Shown in pieces: positions 47,420 through 60,406 of a stretch of 64,000 nt of DNA. The notes under the pieces were generated by a model. The model saw only the letters and a list, made by a program, of their open reading frames with translations. It had not been told where the DNA came from and did not search any database. The position numbers were made by a program, and so were the translations under genes. How positions within the stretch are numbered: position 1 is the stretch's first letter; each line of letters begins with the position of its first letter. The stretch covers positions 1,431,001 through 1,495,000 of the forward strand of contig NC_092673.1 in NCBI RefSeq assembly GCF_964355755.1. The letters are read 5' to 3'. The stretch comes from Antedon mediterranea (Eukaryota; Echinodermata; Crinoidea; Comatulida; Antedonidae).

Positions 47420-49019
47420 TTGGTTATCCGCAACGAAGTTGCAGGATAACCTCTTGTGATTGTACGAAATCATCATCTTTTTTGTCATCTTCTTTCTTTC
47501 TGTATGATTTTTGTGTAACGCTTTTCTCTAAAACTTGCAAACATAACATTTTGTTAACTATGTTAACATTTTGACATTCACGTAACGTCGTCAAGCGAAG
47601 CTTTTCATGATGTTTACAATTGCGCAACGTGACGTACGCGCGATTTAACGATTTTCTCGTATTTAACATATGTCGAAAACCAAATAACATTTTAAAATGA
47701 AACTTTGCAAAAGTTTAATTTATATCATGCGCTAACTGTCTGTTGAAAAAAAATTGCGTGTTTTACACAAAGTTACGCGCGCACGCGCATTTAAAATTTC
47801 AAAATGCGCAAAATTAATTTATAATCAACTTTCTACGCGTTTCATGTCGTTTTGAGCATGTCAAAAATTCCCACGCGTGCGCACATTTTTACGTGTACGG
47901 TACGCACGTAGCATTGAAAACGTATTTTTTTCGCGTGATTTATGTTTTTTCAGCCTTTTCTAGTAATTTTACCAAATTTTAAACAATTTCGACTTAAAGA
48001 TACGTCATACGAGCACGTCGAATTGGACAATTTGCGCGCGTTTTTTATGAAAAGGTTAAAAAATTCGTTTAAAATATGCCTTTTTTTAAACAGTCGTAAT
48101 TTCTAAACTAGACGGTCAAATTTTTGTGGATGACATATTCTGGAAGTAGATGAGTTGTAGATATCGGATCAGGTATTAATATGGGTAACCGGACATTATG
48201 ACGTCATCGTATGGCCATGCGAATATAAAATTTAGGATTTTTGTATCTTTCGTCATAGCTCATCACATTGAATAGAGCGCATCTCCAATTATCCGTTTTC
48301 CATTTTCACCCCGATTTTGATATTGTCTAGGTCAATCAAGTATCTTTCGCATGAGTTAAAAATATTTTAATTTTTTTGACGTCATCGTGCCTAAAAATTT
48401 AAATCACGTGTGGCATTAATTTCATCTTTACAGTAAATGTTAATCTGTTATAGCTCGTAAGAATAAAATGTGATAATCACGATTAAAACTTTTTCTGGAA
48501 GCTATTGGATTGTAGATACGAAATTATGTAAAAATGTTGCCAATCGGATGTTGTGACGTCATCATATGGCCAGTTAAATAAAAAAGGTCGTATTTTCATC
48601 TTTTGCGTCATAATTCATTACATTTAAAAGAGCGCGCATCAATATTTCACGTATTCAAATTTCTTCTACACGCTAATACGTTGTTGCTGAGATAATTTCC
48701 TTTCGGAATTGCTACCTTCGCGTTTCATTTTAAAACCGTAAACATGTTAAAAAATTGCAATAAATAGCGGGTCCCGTAACTTCACCTATTCTATGTATGT
48801 CACTGTATGTGATAGATACAGATTATACTGTGTATACTATATATGAATTTAAATAATAAAATTCAGCAATAACAACATATCATATTCTTCAGTTCAGGTC
48901 ATAATGCCAACGTGAACACTTCCTTTTGTCCTCAACCTATCCCCTTAATGTTAATGTTGCACCACTTGCGCGGCGCGGCGGATAACCAAACTCGTCAAAG
49001 TGACGAGTTACATGTCTAG
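47420..49019 (+). mobile_element. Array: unit B, complete, inserted into element C
   Basis: About 1.6 kb. Left end TTGGTTATCCGCAACGAAGT with a palindrome; right partner GCGGATAACC, then hairpin and CTAG (49016-49019). Both left and right repeats end ...AACC/GGTT.. here rather than AACT/AGTT, so the two ends have changed together. The flanks A (47419) and T (49020) fit the A/T insertion site of Helitrons. Confidence 0.85.
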
Positions 49020-50530
49020 TACTTATTTCCTTCCGTCATTTTTGTGCGTCGCGTTTCTCTAAAACGTGTAAACAGAACATATCGTAACTTTGTCAACATA
49101 TCGACATTTACGTGAACTTGTGCACCTCCTATTTTTGAATGACGTCAGAGTTGCGCAACGTGAATTACGCGCGATTTTATGAATTTCAATGATTGATTAT
49201 AGACTAAAAACCAAACATAATTTTGTTTTGACACTTTGTGAAAATTTAAGTCACATCAAGCGCAAACTTTCTATGGATTAAAAATAGCACCATTCACAAA
49301 AAGTTACGCGCGCACGCGCGTTTAAAATTTTAGAGTGCGAAAAATCAACGTCTTATCAACTTTCTATGCGTTTCATGTCATTTTGAGCATGTCAACAATT
49401 CCCACGCGCGCGAAACTTTTTACGCACGCGGTGCACACGTAGCGTTAAAAACATATTTTTTTCGCGTGATTTATGTTTTTTCAGCCTTTTATAGTAATGT
49501 TACCAACTTTTAAACAATTTCGACTTAAAATTACGTCATACGAGCACGTCGAATTAAATAATTTGCACGCGTTTCTGGTGAAAAAGTTCAAAAATTCGTC
49601 AAAATTATACCTATTTTTAAACAGTCATAGATTCTAAACTACATGGAGAACTTTTTTTTAATTACATATTCTGGAAGTTGATGAGTTGTAGATATCGAAT
49701 CATGCATTAATATGGCTAACCGGACATTGTGACGTCATCGTATGGCCACGCAAAAATAAAATATAGGATTTTTGTCTCTTTCGTCATAGCTCATCACATT
49801 TAATAGAGCGCATCTCCACTTATTCGTTGTTCATTTTCACCCCGATTTTAATATCTTCTAGGTCTATCAACTATGTTTTGCATGAATTAAAAATTTTTTA
49901 ATTTTTTTAACGTCATCATGCCTAAAAATTTAAATTACGTTGGTCACTAATTTCATCTTTACAGTAAATTTTAATCTGTTATAGCTCGTAAGAATAAAAT
50001 GTGATAATCACGATTAAAACGTTTTCAGGAAGCTATTGTATTGTAGATACAAAATCATGTGAAAATTGTGCCAATCAAATGTTGTGACGTCATCATATGG
50101 CCAGTTAAATACAAAAAGTCATATTTTCATCTTTTGCGTTATATTTCATTACATTTAAAAGAGCGCGCATCAATATTTCACGTATTCAAATTTCTTCTAC
50201 ACGTTAATATGTTGTTGCTGAGATAATTTCATTCTGAAATTTCTACTTTTGCATTTCATTTTGAAACCGTCAAGATGTTAAAAATTACAATAAAATACGG
50301 GTCCCGTAATTTCACCTATTTTACACTGTTTGTGATATGTATACAGATTGTACTGTTACTATGTATATGACACAAAATAACAGAATTCAGAAATAACAAC
50401 ATATCATATTCTTCAGTTCAGGTCATAATGCCTTAATATTTTTCTGTGTGCAATATTCTAACGTATGACGTGCACGTGGCGTTTGTCGAGCGGATAACTA
50501 ACTCGTCAAAGTGACGAGTTTCATGTCTAG
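49020..50530 (+). mobile_element. Array: body of element C
   Basis: Lacks a left palindrome of its own and begins in the T-rich tract just inside the usual left end; it continues the fragment at 47343-47419. Right end GCGGATAACT, hairpin, TCATGT, CTAG (50527-50530). Carries TGACGTCA at 49140, 49730 and 50085, and TTGCGCAA beside the first. Confidence 0.8.
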
Positions 50531-50581
50531 TTAGTTATCCGCATTCAGCGGATAACTCCTTGTAACTGTCCTGTTACTTTT
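50531..50581 (+). mobile_element. Array: short 5' end fragment before unit D
   Basis: TTAGTTATCCGCATTCAGCG, its palindrome partner and CTCCTTGTAACTGTCCTGTTAC, ending in a T run where unit D begins. Its body may be the T-run-starting segment at 53709 (element F), but this pairing is less certain than that of element C. Confidence 0.6.
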
Positions 50582-52171
50582 TTAGTTATCCGCACTCAGC
50601 GGATAACTCCTTGTAACTGTCCTGTTTCATCATCTTTTTTTTTTTTCTGTATTATTCTTTCTTTCTGTCATTTTTGTGCAGAGCATATCTCAAAAACGTG
50701 TAAAGTTAACATTTCATAACTTTGTCAACATATGGGTATTCACCTGAAGTTGTGCTTTTCTATTTTTGAATGACGTCAGAATTGCACAACATGACTTACG
50801 CGCGTTTTAACGAATTTCGCGTATTTAACATACATCGAAAACCATATAACAATTTAAATTGAAACTTAACAAAAGTTTTAGTTATATCTTGCGCTAACTG
50901 ACTTTGTAAAAAAAATGGCATGTTTTACACGAAGTTACGCGCGCACGCGCTTTTAAAATTTCAAAACGCGAAAAATCAATTTCTAATCCACTTTCTACGC
51001 GTTTCATGTCATTTTGAGCAGGTAAAAAATTCCCACGCGTGCGCATTTTTTTACGCGCGCCGTGCGCACGTAGCGTTGAAAACAATTTTTTTTCACGTGA
51101 TTTATGTTTTTCCAGCCTTTTGTAGTAATTTTACCAACTTTTAAACGATTTAGACTTAAAATTACGTCATACGGGCACGTCGAATTGGATAATTTACGTG
51201 GGTTTTTGATGAAAAAGGTAAAAAATTCGTTAAAATTTGTCAAAATTATGCCTTTTTTTAAACAGTCGTAATTTCTAAACTGGACGGTCAACTTTTTGTG
51301 GATGACATATTCTTGAAGTTGATGAGGTGTAGATATCGGATCATGTAATAATATGGCTAACCGGACATTGTGACGTCATCGTATGGCCACGCGAATATAA
51401 AATATAGGATTTTTGTATCTTTCATCATAGCGCATGACATTTAATAGAGCGCATCTCCAATTATCTGTTTTCCATTTTTACCCCGATTTTTATATTATCT
51501 AGGTCAATCAACTATCTTTCGTATGAGTTAAAAATATTTTAATTTTTATGACGTCATCATGTCTAAAAATGTAAATAACGTGGGTCACTTATTTTCGTCT
51601 TTACAGTAAATTTCAATCTGTTATAGCTCGTCAGAATAAAACGTGATAATCATGATTAAAACGTTTTCTGGAAGCTATTGGATTGTAGATACGAATTTAT
51701 GTAAACATTTTGCCAATCGGATGTTGTGACGTCATCATATGACCAGTTAAATAAAAAAAGTCGTATTTTCATCTTTTGCGTCATAATTCATCACATTTAA
51801 AAGAGCGCGCATCAATATTTTACGTATTTAAATTTCTTCTACACATTAATATGTTGTTGCCGAGATAATTTCCTTCCGAAATTGCTATCTTAGTGTTTCA
51901 TTTTGATACCGTCGTTATGTTAAAAATTGGAATAAATGGCGGGTCCAGTCATTTCACCTATTCTACACAGTATGTAATATGTATACAGATTATATTGTAT
52001 ATATAATATGACACAAAATAACAGAATTCAGCAATAACAACATATCATATTCTTCAGTTCAGGTCATAGTGCCACAATCTTTTTCTGTGTGCAATATTCT
52101 AACGTATGACGTCTACGTGGCCTTTGTCGTGCGGATAACTAACTCGTCAAAGTGACGAGTTACATGTCTAG
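50582..52171 (+). mobile_element. Array: unit D, complete Helentron-like element
   Basis: About 1.59 kb. Left TTAGTTATCCGCACTCAGCG with palindrome; right GCGGATAACT, hairpin, TACATGT, CTAG (52168-52171). Contains four TGACGTCA sites (50771, 51371, 51549, 51727). No coding frame. Confidence 0.85.
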
Positions 52172-53708
52172 TATTCTTCTTCTTTCTTTCTGTATGATTT
52201 TTGTGTAACGCTTTTCTCTAAAACTCGCAAACATAACATTTCGGTAACTATGTTAACATTTTGACATTTATGTAACGTCGTCAAGCGAAGCTTTTCATGA
52301 TGTTTACAATTGCGCAACGTGACGTACGCGCGATTTAACGATTTTCTCGTATCTAACATATGTCGAAAACCAAATAACATTTTAAAGTGAAACTTTGCAA
52401 AAGTTTAATTTATATCATGCGCTAACTTTCTGTTGAAAAAAAATTGCGTGTTTTACACAAAGTTACGCGCGCACGCGTATTTAAAATTTCAAAATGCGCA
52501 AAATTAATTTATAATCAACTTTCTACGCGTTTTATGTCGTTTTAAGCATGTCAAAAATTCCCACGCGTGCGCACATTTTTACGTGTGCGGTGCGCACGTA
52601 GCATTGAAAACGTATTTTTTTCGCGTGATTTATGTTTTTCCAGCCTTTTCTAGCAATTTTACCAAATTTTAAACAATTTCGACTTAAAGATACGTCATAC
52701 GAGCACGTCGAATTGGACAATTTGCGCGCGTTTTTTATGAAAAGGTCAAAAAATTCGTTTAAAATATGCCTTTTTTTAAACAGTCGTAATTTCTAAACTA
52801 GACGGTCAACTTTTTGTGGATGACATATTCTGGAAGTAGATGAGTTGTAGATATCGGATCAGGTATTAATATGGCTAACCGGACATTGTGACGTCATCGT
52901 ATGGCCACGCGAATATAAAATTTAGGATTTTTGTATCTTTCGTCATAACTCATCACATTGAATAGAGCGCATCTCCACCTATTCGTTTTCCATTTTCACC
53001 CTGATTTTGATATTGTCTAGGTCAATCAACTATCTTTCGCATGAGTTAAAAATATTTTAATTTTTTTGACGTCATCATGCCTAAAAATTTAAATCACGTG
53101 TGGCATCAATTTCATCTTTACAGTAAATTTTAATCTGTTATAGCTCGTAAGAATAAAATGTGATAATCACGATTAAAACTTTTTCTGGAAGCTATTGGAT
53201 TGTAGATACGAAATTAAGTAAAAATGTTGCCAATCGGATGTTGTGACGTCATCATATGGCCAGTTAAATGAAAAAGGTCGTATTTTCATCTTTTGCGTCA
53301 TAATTCATTACATTTAAAAGAGCGCGCATCAATATTTCACGTATTCAAATTTCTTCTACACGCTAATACGTTGTTGCTGAGATAATTTCCTTTCGGAATT
53401 GCTACCTTCGCGTTTTATTTTAAAACCGTCAACATGTTAAAAATTGCAATAAATAGCAGGTCCCGTAATTTCACCTATTCTACACTGTATGTCACTGTAT
53501 GTGATATGGATACAGAATATACTGTGTATACTATATATGAATTTAAATAATAAAATTCAGCAATAACAACATATCATATTCTTCAGTTCAGATCATAATG
53601 CCAACGTGAACACTTCCTTTTGTCCTCAACCTATCCCCTTAATGTTAATGTTGCACCACTTGCGCGGCGGATAACCAAACTCGTCAAAGTGACGAGTTAC
53701 ATGTCTAG
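52172..53708 (+). mobile_element. Array: unit E, B-type, 5' end missing
   Basis: Very close to unit B along its length (for example TGTATGATTTTTGTGTAACG and CCAACGTGAACACTTCCTTT), with the B-type right repeat GCGGATAACC, hairpin and CTAG (53705-53708). It starts after a short TATTC in the TCTTCTTTC tract. No B-type left end (GGTTATCC) is found before it, so the first ~60 bp appear to be lost. Confidence 0.8.
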
Positions 53709-55244
53709 TTTTTTTTTCTTTCTTTCTCCCTCATTTTTGTGGCTCGCGTATCTCAAAAACGTGTAAACATAACATGTTATAACTTTGTCAGCATGAGGGC
53801 ATTCAGGTGAAGTTGTGCACCTCCTATTTTTGAATGACGTCAGAGTTGCGCAACATGACTTACGCGCGTTTTTACGAATTTCGCATTTTTAACATAGATT
53901 GAAAACCATATAGCAATTTAAATTGAAACTTAACGAAAGTTTAATTGATATCTTGCGCTAACAGAATGTGAAAAAAAAATGGCATGTTTCAAAGGAAGTT
54001 ACGCGCGCACGCGCGTTTAAAATTTCAAAATGCGAAAAATCAATTTCTAATCAACTTTCTACGCGTTTCATGTCATTTTGAGCATGTAAAAAATTCCCAC
54101 GTACGCGCATTTTTTTATGCGTGCGGTGCGCACGTAGCGTTGAAAACCATTTTTTTCGCGTGATTTATGTTTTTCCAGCCTTTTCTAGTAATTTTACCAA
54201 CTTTTGAACAATTTCGACTTAAAATTACGTCATACGGGCACGTCGAATTGGATAATTTACGTGCATTTTTGATGAAAAAGTTCAAAAAGTCGTCAAAATT
54301 TGTCAAAATTATGCCCTTTTTTAAACAGTTATAGTTCCTAAACTAAACGGTGAAAGTTATTTTTATTGCATATTCTGAAAGTTGATGAGTTGTAAATTTT
54401 GAATCATGCATTAATATGGCTAACCGGACATTGTGACGTCACCGTATGCCCACGCGAATATAAAATATAGGATTTTTGTATCTTTCATCATAGCGCATGA
54501 CATTTAATAGAGCGCATCTCCAATTATCTGTTTTCCATTTTTACCCCGATTTTTATATTATCTAGGTCAATCAACTATCTTTCGTATGAGTTAAAAATAT
54601 TTTAATATTTATGACGTCATCATGTCTAAAAATGTAAATAACGTGGGTCACTTATTTTCGTCCTTACAGTAAATTTCAATCTGTTATAGCTCGTCAGAAT
54701 AAAACGTGATAATCATGATTAAAACGTTTTCTGGAAGCTATTGAATTGTAGATACGAATTCATGTAAACATTTTGCCAATCGGATGTTGTGACGTCATCA
54801 TATGGCCAGTTGAATAAAAAAAGGCGTATTTTCATATTTTGCGTAATAGTTCATCACATTTAAAAGGGCGCGCATCTATATTTTACGTATTCAAATTTCT
54901 TCTACACGTTAATATGTGGTTGCTGAGATAATGTCCTTCCGAAATTGCTAACTTAGTGTTTCATTTTGATACCGTCGCCATGTTAAAAATAAGAATAAAT
55001 GGGGGGTCTCGTAATTTCACCTATTCTACACTGTATGTAACATGTATACAGAGTATACCGTTTGCACTGTATATACTATATGACACAAAATAGACTGAAT
55101 TCAGCACTAACAACGTATGATATTCTTCAGTTCAGGTCATAATGCCATAATCTTTATCTGTGTGCAATATTCCAACGTATGACGTGCACGTGGCGTTTGT
55201 CGTGCGGATAACTAACTCGTCAAAGTGACGAGTTTCATGTCTAG
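53709..55244 (+). mobile_element. Array: unit F, 5' end missing or displaced
   Basis: Begins in a T run (TTTTTTTTCTTTCTTTC) directly after the CTAG of unit E and ends with GCGGATAACT, hairpin, CTAG (55241-55244). Shares AAAACGTGTAAAC and ATCTCAAAAACG with unit D. Four TGACGTCA sites. The left palindrome may be the fragment at 50531-50581. Confidence 0.75.
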
Positions 55245-56796
55245 TTCTTCTTTCCTTCCTTCCTTTTTGTGAGTCGCGTTTCTCTAAAATGTGTAAACAT
55301 AACATTTCATAACTTTGACAACATATGGGCATTTACGTGAAGTTGTGCACCTCCTATTTTTGAATGACGTCATAGTTGCGCAACGTGACTTACGCGCAAT
55401 TTTATGAATTTCAATGATTGATCATAGATTAAAAACCAAAAGTCATTTAGTATTGACACTTTGACAAAATTTAAGTCATATCAGGGGCAAACTTTCTACG
55501 GATTAAAAATGGCATGTTTCACAAGAAGTTACGCGCGCACGCGCATTTAAAATTTCAAAATGCGCAAAATTAATTTCTAATCAACTTTTTACGCGTTTCA
55601 TGTCATTTTGAGCATGTCAAAAATTCCCACGGGCGCGCGATTTTTTACGCACGCGGTGCGCACGTAGCGATAAAAACATATTTTTTTCTCTTGAATTATA
55701 TTTTTCAAGCCTTTCCTAGTAATTTTGAAAACAATTTAGAACTTTTCCAGTTTAAATAACGCCATACGAACACGTTGAATTAGACAATTTGTGCGCGTTT
55801 TTTATGAAAAAGCTTAAAAAATCATCAAAATAATGTCTTTTTTTAAACAGTCATAGTTTCTAAAGTAAACCGTGAACCGTTTATTTTTATTACAAAATCT
55901 AGAAGTTGATGAGTTGCAGATATCGGATCATGCATCGATAAGGCTAAAAAAACATTGTGACGTAATCGTATGGCCACACGAATGTAAAATATAGGATTTT
56001 TGTCTGTTTCGTTATTGCTCATCACATTCAATGGAGCGCATCACGCTTATCTGTATTCCTTTTTCTCCTATATTTATATATTGTCTAGGTTAATCAACTT
56101 TCTTTAGCATGAGATAAAAATATTTTAATTTTTATAACGTCATCATGCCTAAAAATTTTAATTACGTGGGTCATTAATTTCATCTTTACAGTAAATTTTA
56201 ATCTGTAATAGCTCGTAAGAATAAAATGTGATAATCACGATTAAAACGTTTTCTGGAAGCTATAGGATTGTAGATACGAATTCATGTAAACATTTTGCCA
56301 ATCGGATGTTGTGACGTCATCATATTGCCAGTTGAATAAAAAAAGTCGTATTTTCATATTTTGCGTAATAGTTCATCACATTTAAATGTGCGCGCACCAA
56401 CATTTTACGTATTCAAATTTCTTCTACACGTTAATATGTTGTTGCTAAGATAATTTTCTTCAGAAATTGCTATCGTTGTGTTGTTTTTTTTATGACGTCA
56501 TCATGTTAAATATTTGAATTAAAGGCAGGTCCCATAATTCAGTTAATATGTCATATAATAATACAGTAGTACAATGTACACCAGCATAGTCTCTGATGTG
56601 AGCAAATTGTTGTTTGCCGCCCTCTGTATCATGTAGAATTAATGTCTCCTTTTATACACAGTGTACTGTATAATTATAATAGGCTACAAGGCGAAAATAC
56701 AGGACCACCTCTTATTATAGTTTTTAACGTATGACGTGCACGTGGCATCTGTCGTGCGGATAACTAACTCGTCAAAGTGACGAGTTTCATGTCTAG
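55245..56796 (+). mobile_element. Array: body of element G, outermost unit
   Basis: Starts TTCTTCTTTCCTTCC with no left palindrome and ends GCGGATAACT, hairpin, TCATGT, CTAG (56793-56796). It is the most diverged copy: one of the usual CRE-like sites reads TGACGTAA. This fits its being the oldest element into which the others inserted. It probably pairs with the fragment at 45678-45751. Confidence 0.75.
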
Positions 56797-57351
56797 TTTT
56801 ATATAGAATTATAAAACCTTGAAAACAGGATTATAATAGGCTACTAACTTTAATTGTTAGTCTGCAGTAAAGCAGAAGGTGCATCGTGAAAACAGTGCTA
56901 ATAGGAAAAAATCACTGTTGAGTAAAAACAAGGCCATATAGATATATATATATATAAACTTTATTTAGACACGAGACTGATGTGCAGTACAACTCGTTCA
57001 ATCAATATTGATTGTTTTTACACAAGTTCGTGATACTGTATTACAAAACAAAAAAAAATCAACACCATATAAATACAACAGAAACGAAAAAAATTGAAAT
57101 TGAAAAGAAACAAAATTACAGCAGAATCCCCTTCATCTGACACCTCTATTTAGGGTACACCATACCGGTACTTCCCGTGTAAACGGAAACCCTTATCGAA
57201 GTGTATAATTCATGGGGATTCAACTGTAATACATAATAAATCTTTTGGATTTCATTGACGTTAAAATAATAGTGATAAAACACACATTTTACATAGTATT
57301 TAGCCATTTTAAAAGTTGGATGTAGATCGTAGATTACCATACCATTATGTT
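56797..57351 (-). mobile_element. 3' untranslated region and tail of the LINE
   Basis: On the minus strand the sequence after ORF2 runs through an AT-rich 3' UTR to AATAAAG and a (TA)n tail at about 56940-56957, near CTAAATAAAGTTTATATATA. The stretch from 56797 to about 56935 is host flank with no gene. Confidence 0.6.
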
Positions 57352-60300
57352 TTACAATGCATTTTTCAGATACGTTTTAAACAACTTAACTGATTTTGGA
57401 AGGGTATCAATATTGAGACTATTCCATAATTGCTCCACGATAAGACAGACTTCGTTTTTTAAAATCTGTTTTTGGCTTTGGGATGAATAGATGTGTATCA
57501 CTGTTCCTTAGATTATAATTTATATCATTGAATGTAAATACATTATTTAGGTAAGGTGGGGCATTATCTGTCAAAACCTTATATATAACCATACAACATT
57601 CATATCTATCTTGATAAAATAAAGGTGACCAATTAATTTGCCTTAGTGCCTCACTACTAGGTGTGTCCCATGTTAGACCACACACGATTCGAGCTGTTCT
57701 GTTTTGGATAGTTTGAACTCTTTTCATTAGAGTTTGACTACTATTTCCCCAAATTATGTTACAATAGCTCAAGTAAGGTATTACAATAGAGTTTGCAATA
57801 TGTTTTAATATGTTTTGTGGAAAATAATAGCTACATCGTCTAAGCATACCCAATCCATTTAGAGCTTTACCTCGAATGTATTCAATCTGATTTTTCCATG
57901 ATAAATGTTCGTCTATTATGATACCGAGATGTTTGCAATATAGAACGCGTGGTACAACATCGTTATCTATATTAACTGATCTATTTTTTTCTTTGGTGGT
58001 TGCCAATCGGTTTGTCGATCCGATCAACATGAACTCGGATTTAGAGACATTTAGACTCAATTTATTATTTTTTAGCCAATCGTCGATTTGTATAAGTTCT
58101 TCATTTATACTTTGGTATATTTCATTTTCATTTTTTGAAGAACAATAAATTATAGTATCGTCAGCATACATACTTATTTTACATTTGTTTGCAACTTTCG
58201 ATAGGTCATTTATATATAAGAGGAAAGCAAGTGGGCCCACGATTGACCCCTGAGGCACTCCACATTGGATGTGTGTATAGTCAGACAATGTATTATTTAC
58301 ATTTGTGAATTGCTTTCGCTCAGACAGATAGCTCTCGAACCATTTTAAAACATATTTACTTAAACCATAAAGTCTCAATTTGCTTAATAGTATGTTATGG
58401 TTTACCGTATCAAAGGCCTTTTTAAAATCTAGTAAACAGATTCCGACCAGCTTACCCTCGTCTATTGCACTATACCAGTCTTCCGTCACTTTTGTAAGTG
58501 CAGTAGATGTTGAGTATGATGGTCGAAAACCTGATTGATTTATACATAACAGATTATTATTATTCAAAAAAGCATAAAGTTGATTAAAAACGACTCGTTC
58601 AATTATTTTTGAAAGTATAGGTAGGACGGAAATGGGACGATAATTATTAGGGTTAGTTTTTTCACCATTCTTAAAAATTGGCGTGACCTTTGCTATTTTC
58701 CACGTATTTGGGAATTTACATGTTGTGAAGGAGTGATTTATAATTCTTGTAATTGTTGGGGATATAATCGGGGCAGACAGTTTTAGAATGCCCGGTGGTA
58801 AGTTATCATGACCAGTGGCTTTGTTTTTTGAAAGATTATTTAAGTATTTATATACAAATTCACATGTGATGTGTTCGAATTCAAAATTATTTTCGGTAAA
58901 AGCATCGATTTCATCATAATTTATATCATTTATCGGCTCATGTATTTGTGATGCAAGATTTGAACCTATATTTGAGAAAAATGTATTAATTTCATTTGCG
59001 ATGTCCTTGGCTTTATAGAGGACATCGCCATTATCATTGCAAATTGTTTGAATAGTTTGAGTTTTCTTTTTTGACGATATAATATATCTTATGGTATCCC
59101 ATGTTTTTTTTACATCGTTTTTATTTTCTTTTATACTTTCTTGAATAAAATTAGCTTTACTTTTACGTATTAATTTATTGCACATATTTCTATACTTTCT
59201 GTACCTTTTCCAGAGTGATTCATTTTTAGAATGTTTACATTCTCTTTTGAGTTTATCTCTTTCTCTCATATTTTCAATTACATCATCAGAGAGCCAAGGA
59301 GCTGTTTTTTTACGTACCCTGTGTTTTTTCCAAGGAGCATGTTTATCTAAAATGTTGGTTAGTGTAGTTTCGAGAAGTTTGGCACTCTGACTTACGTCGC
59401 CACTGGCTGTAATACCATTCCAATTTACCATTAATAAATCGTTTAAAAAACTGTCTTCATTAAATTTTTTAAAGTTTCGTGTCATTTTATAATTATGATC
59501 CTGTTTAATAATTTTATTTGTTTTTTTGGAATCTTTATTATTTTTCGCCCCTTTCCCTATTATAGCGAATGGCATTGAGTGGTCACTTAAGCCGACGTGG
59601 ATAACTCCAGACTTTAATATTTTAGAAACATTTGAGAAATACATGACATCTATTAATGTAGAGGAATGTTTTTCTATACGTGTTGGTTCTTCAATGATCT
59701 GTTTTAGATTAAAATTTTCACTTAATTCAATTAGTTTCTTTGTGTAGCAATGTGGATTGTCAGACATAACGTCACAGTTTAAATCTCCCATCATCATAAT
59801 ATCTTTGTGTTCCAGTTCAATCTTTTGAAATATATTTTGTAAATATTCAAAAAGAACTGCTGTAGTATTTGGAGGTCTATACCACAATAGAACAATTAGA
59901 TTTTTACATTTATCACGTACTATTTCAATAGATAGGAGTTCGAGTTCATTACACATTAGATCATTCCTAATTTTGTGGTTGGTTTTTAGATTTATATAGA
60001 GTGCTACACCTCCACCTTTTTTAGTTTTACGTCTATCTAGTCTGTGTAATATATAGTTGTCAACATGAAAATCTTCATCAATAAATGTATTATCGAGAAA
60101 TGTTTCGCTTAAGCCAAAAACATTGAAATTGTTGTTATTTAGAATACGTTGCAATTCATCAAAATGTAAGTCTAGGCTACGTATATTTAAATGTGCAAAT
60201 ATAAAACCCTTTTGATTAAGTTCCTCAAATATATGAGGATCTTTTTTAACTATTTGGTTTATATCTGTTATTGTATTATTCCTATTATTTATTACATATG

Positions 60301-60406
60301 AGTGGTTATCATTAATTAATACATCATCTATGGCCTGGGAACATTCAGTAGTATTGTTAGTCTCTTTTTCGGACTGTGACTTTAATGTACTTCTTAGACT
60401 CTTTGG
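57352..60406 (-). CDS. LINE ORF2: AP endonuclease and reverse transcriptase
   Basis: An uninterrupted frame from 60406 to 57419 (about 995 codons), followed by a frameshift near 57425 after which the usual C-terminal WNSLNIDTLPKSVKLF continues to the TAA at 57352. The N-terminal endonuclease has FAHLNIRSLD, FGLSETFL, DLNCDVM and VGLSDHSM. The RT has PNNYRPISVLPILSKIIERV, GFRPSYSTSTAL, LDFKKAFDTVNH, GVPQGSIVGPL and the catalytic YADDT. This is a CR1/L2-type non-LTR element that copies its RNA at a nicked target. No AUG lies between the ORF1 stop and the endonuclease; the frame is the same as ORF1. The element is nearly intact apart from the C-terminal shift. Confidence 0.93.

Noticed and set aside
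47424-47690. Minus-strand frame MLFGFRHML..., seen again at 52168-52380
   Set aside because: Recurs only because units B and E are copies of one non-autonomous element; no domain, and the frame is broken in the other units.
50894-51291. Overlapping short frames on both strands in unit D
   Set aside because: Repeat-derived; equivalent positions in other units are not open.
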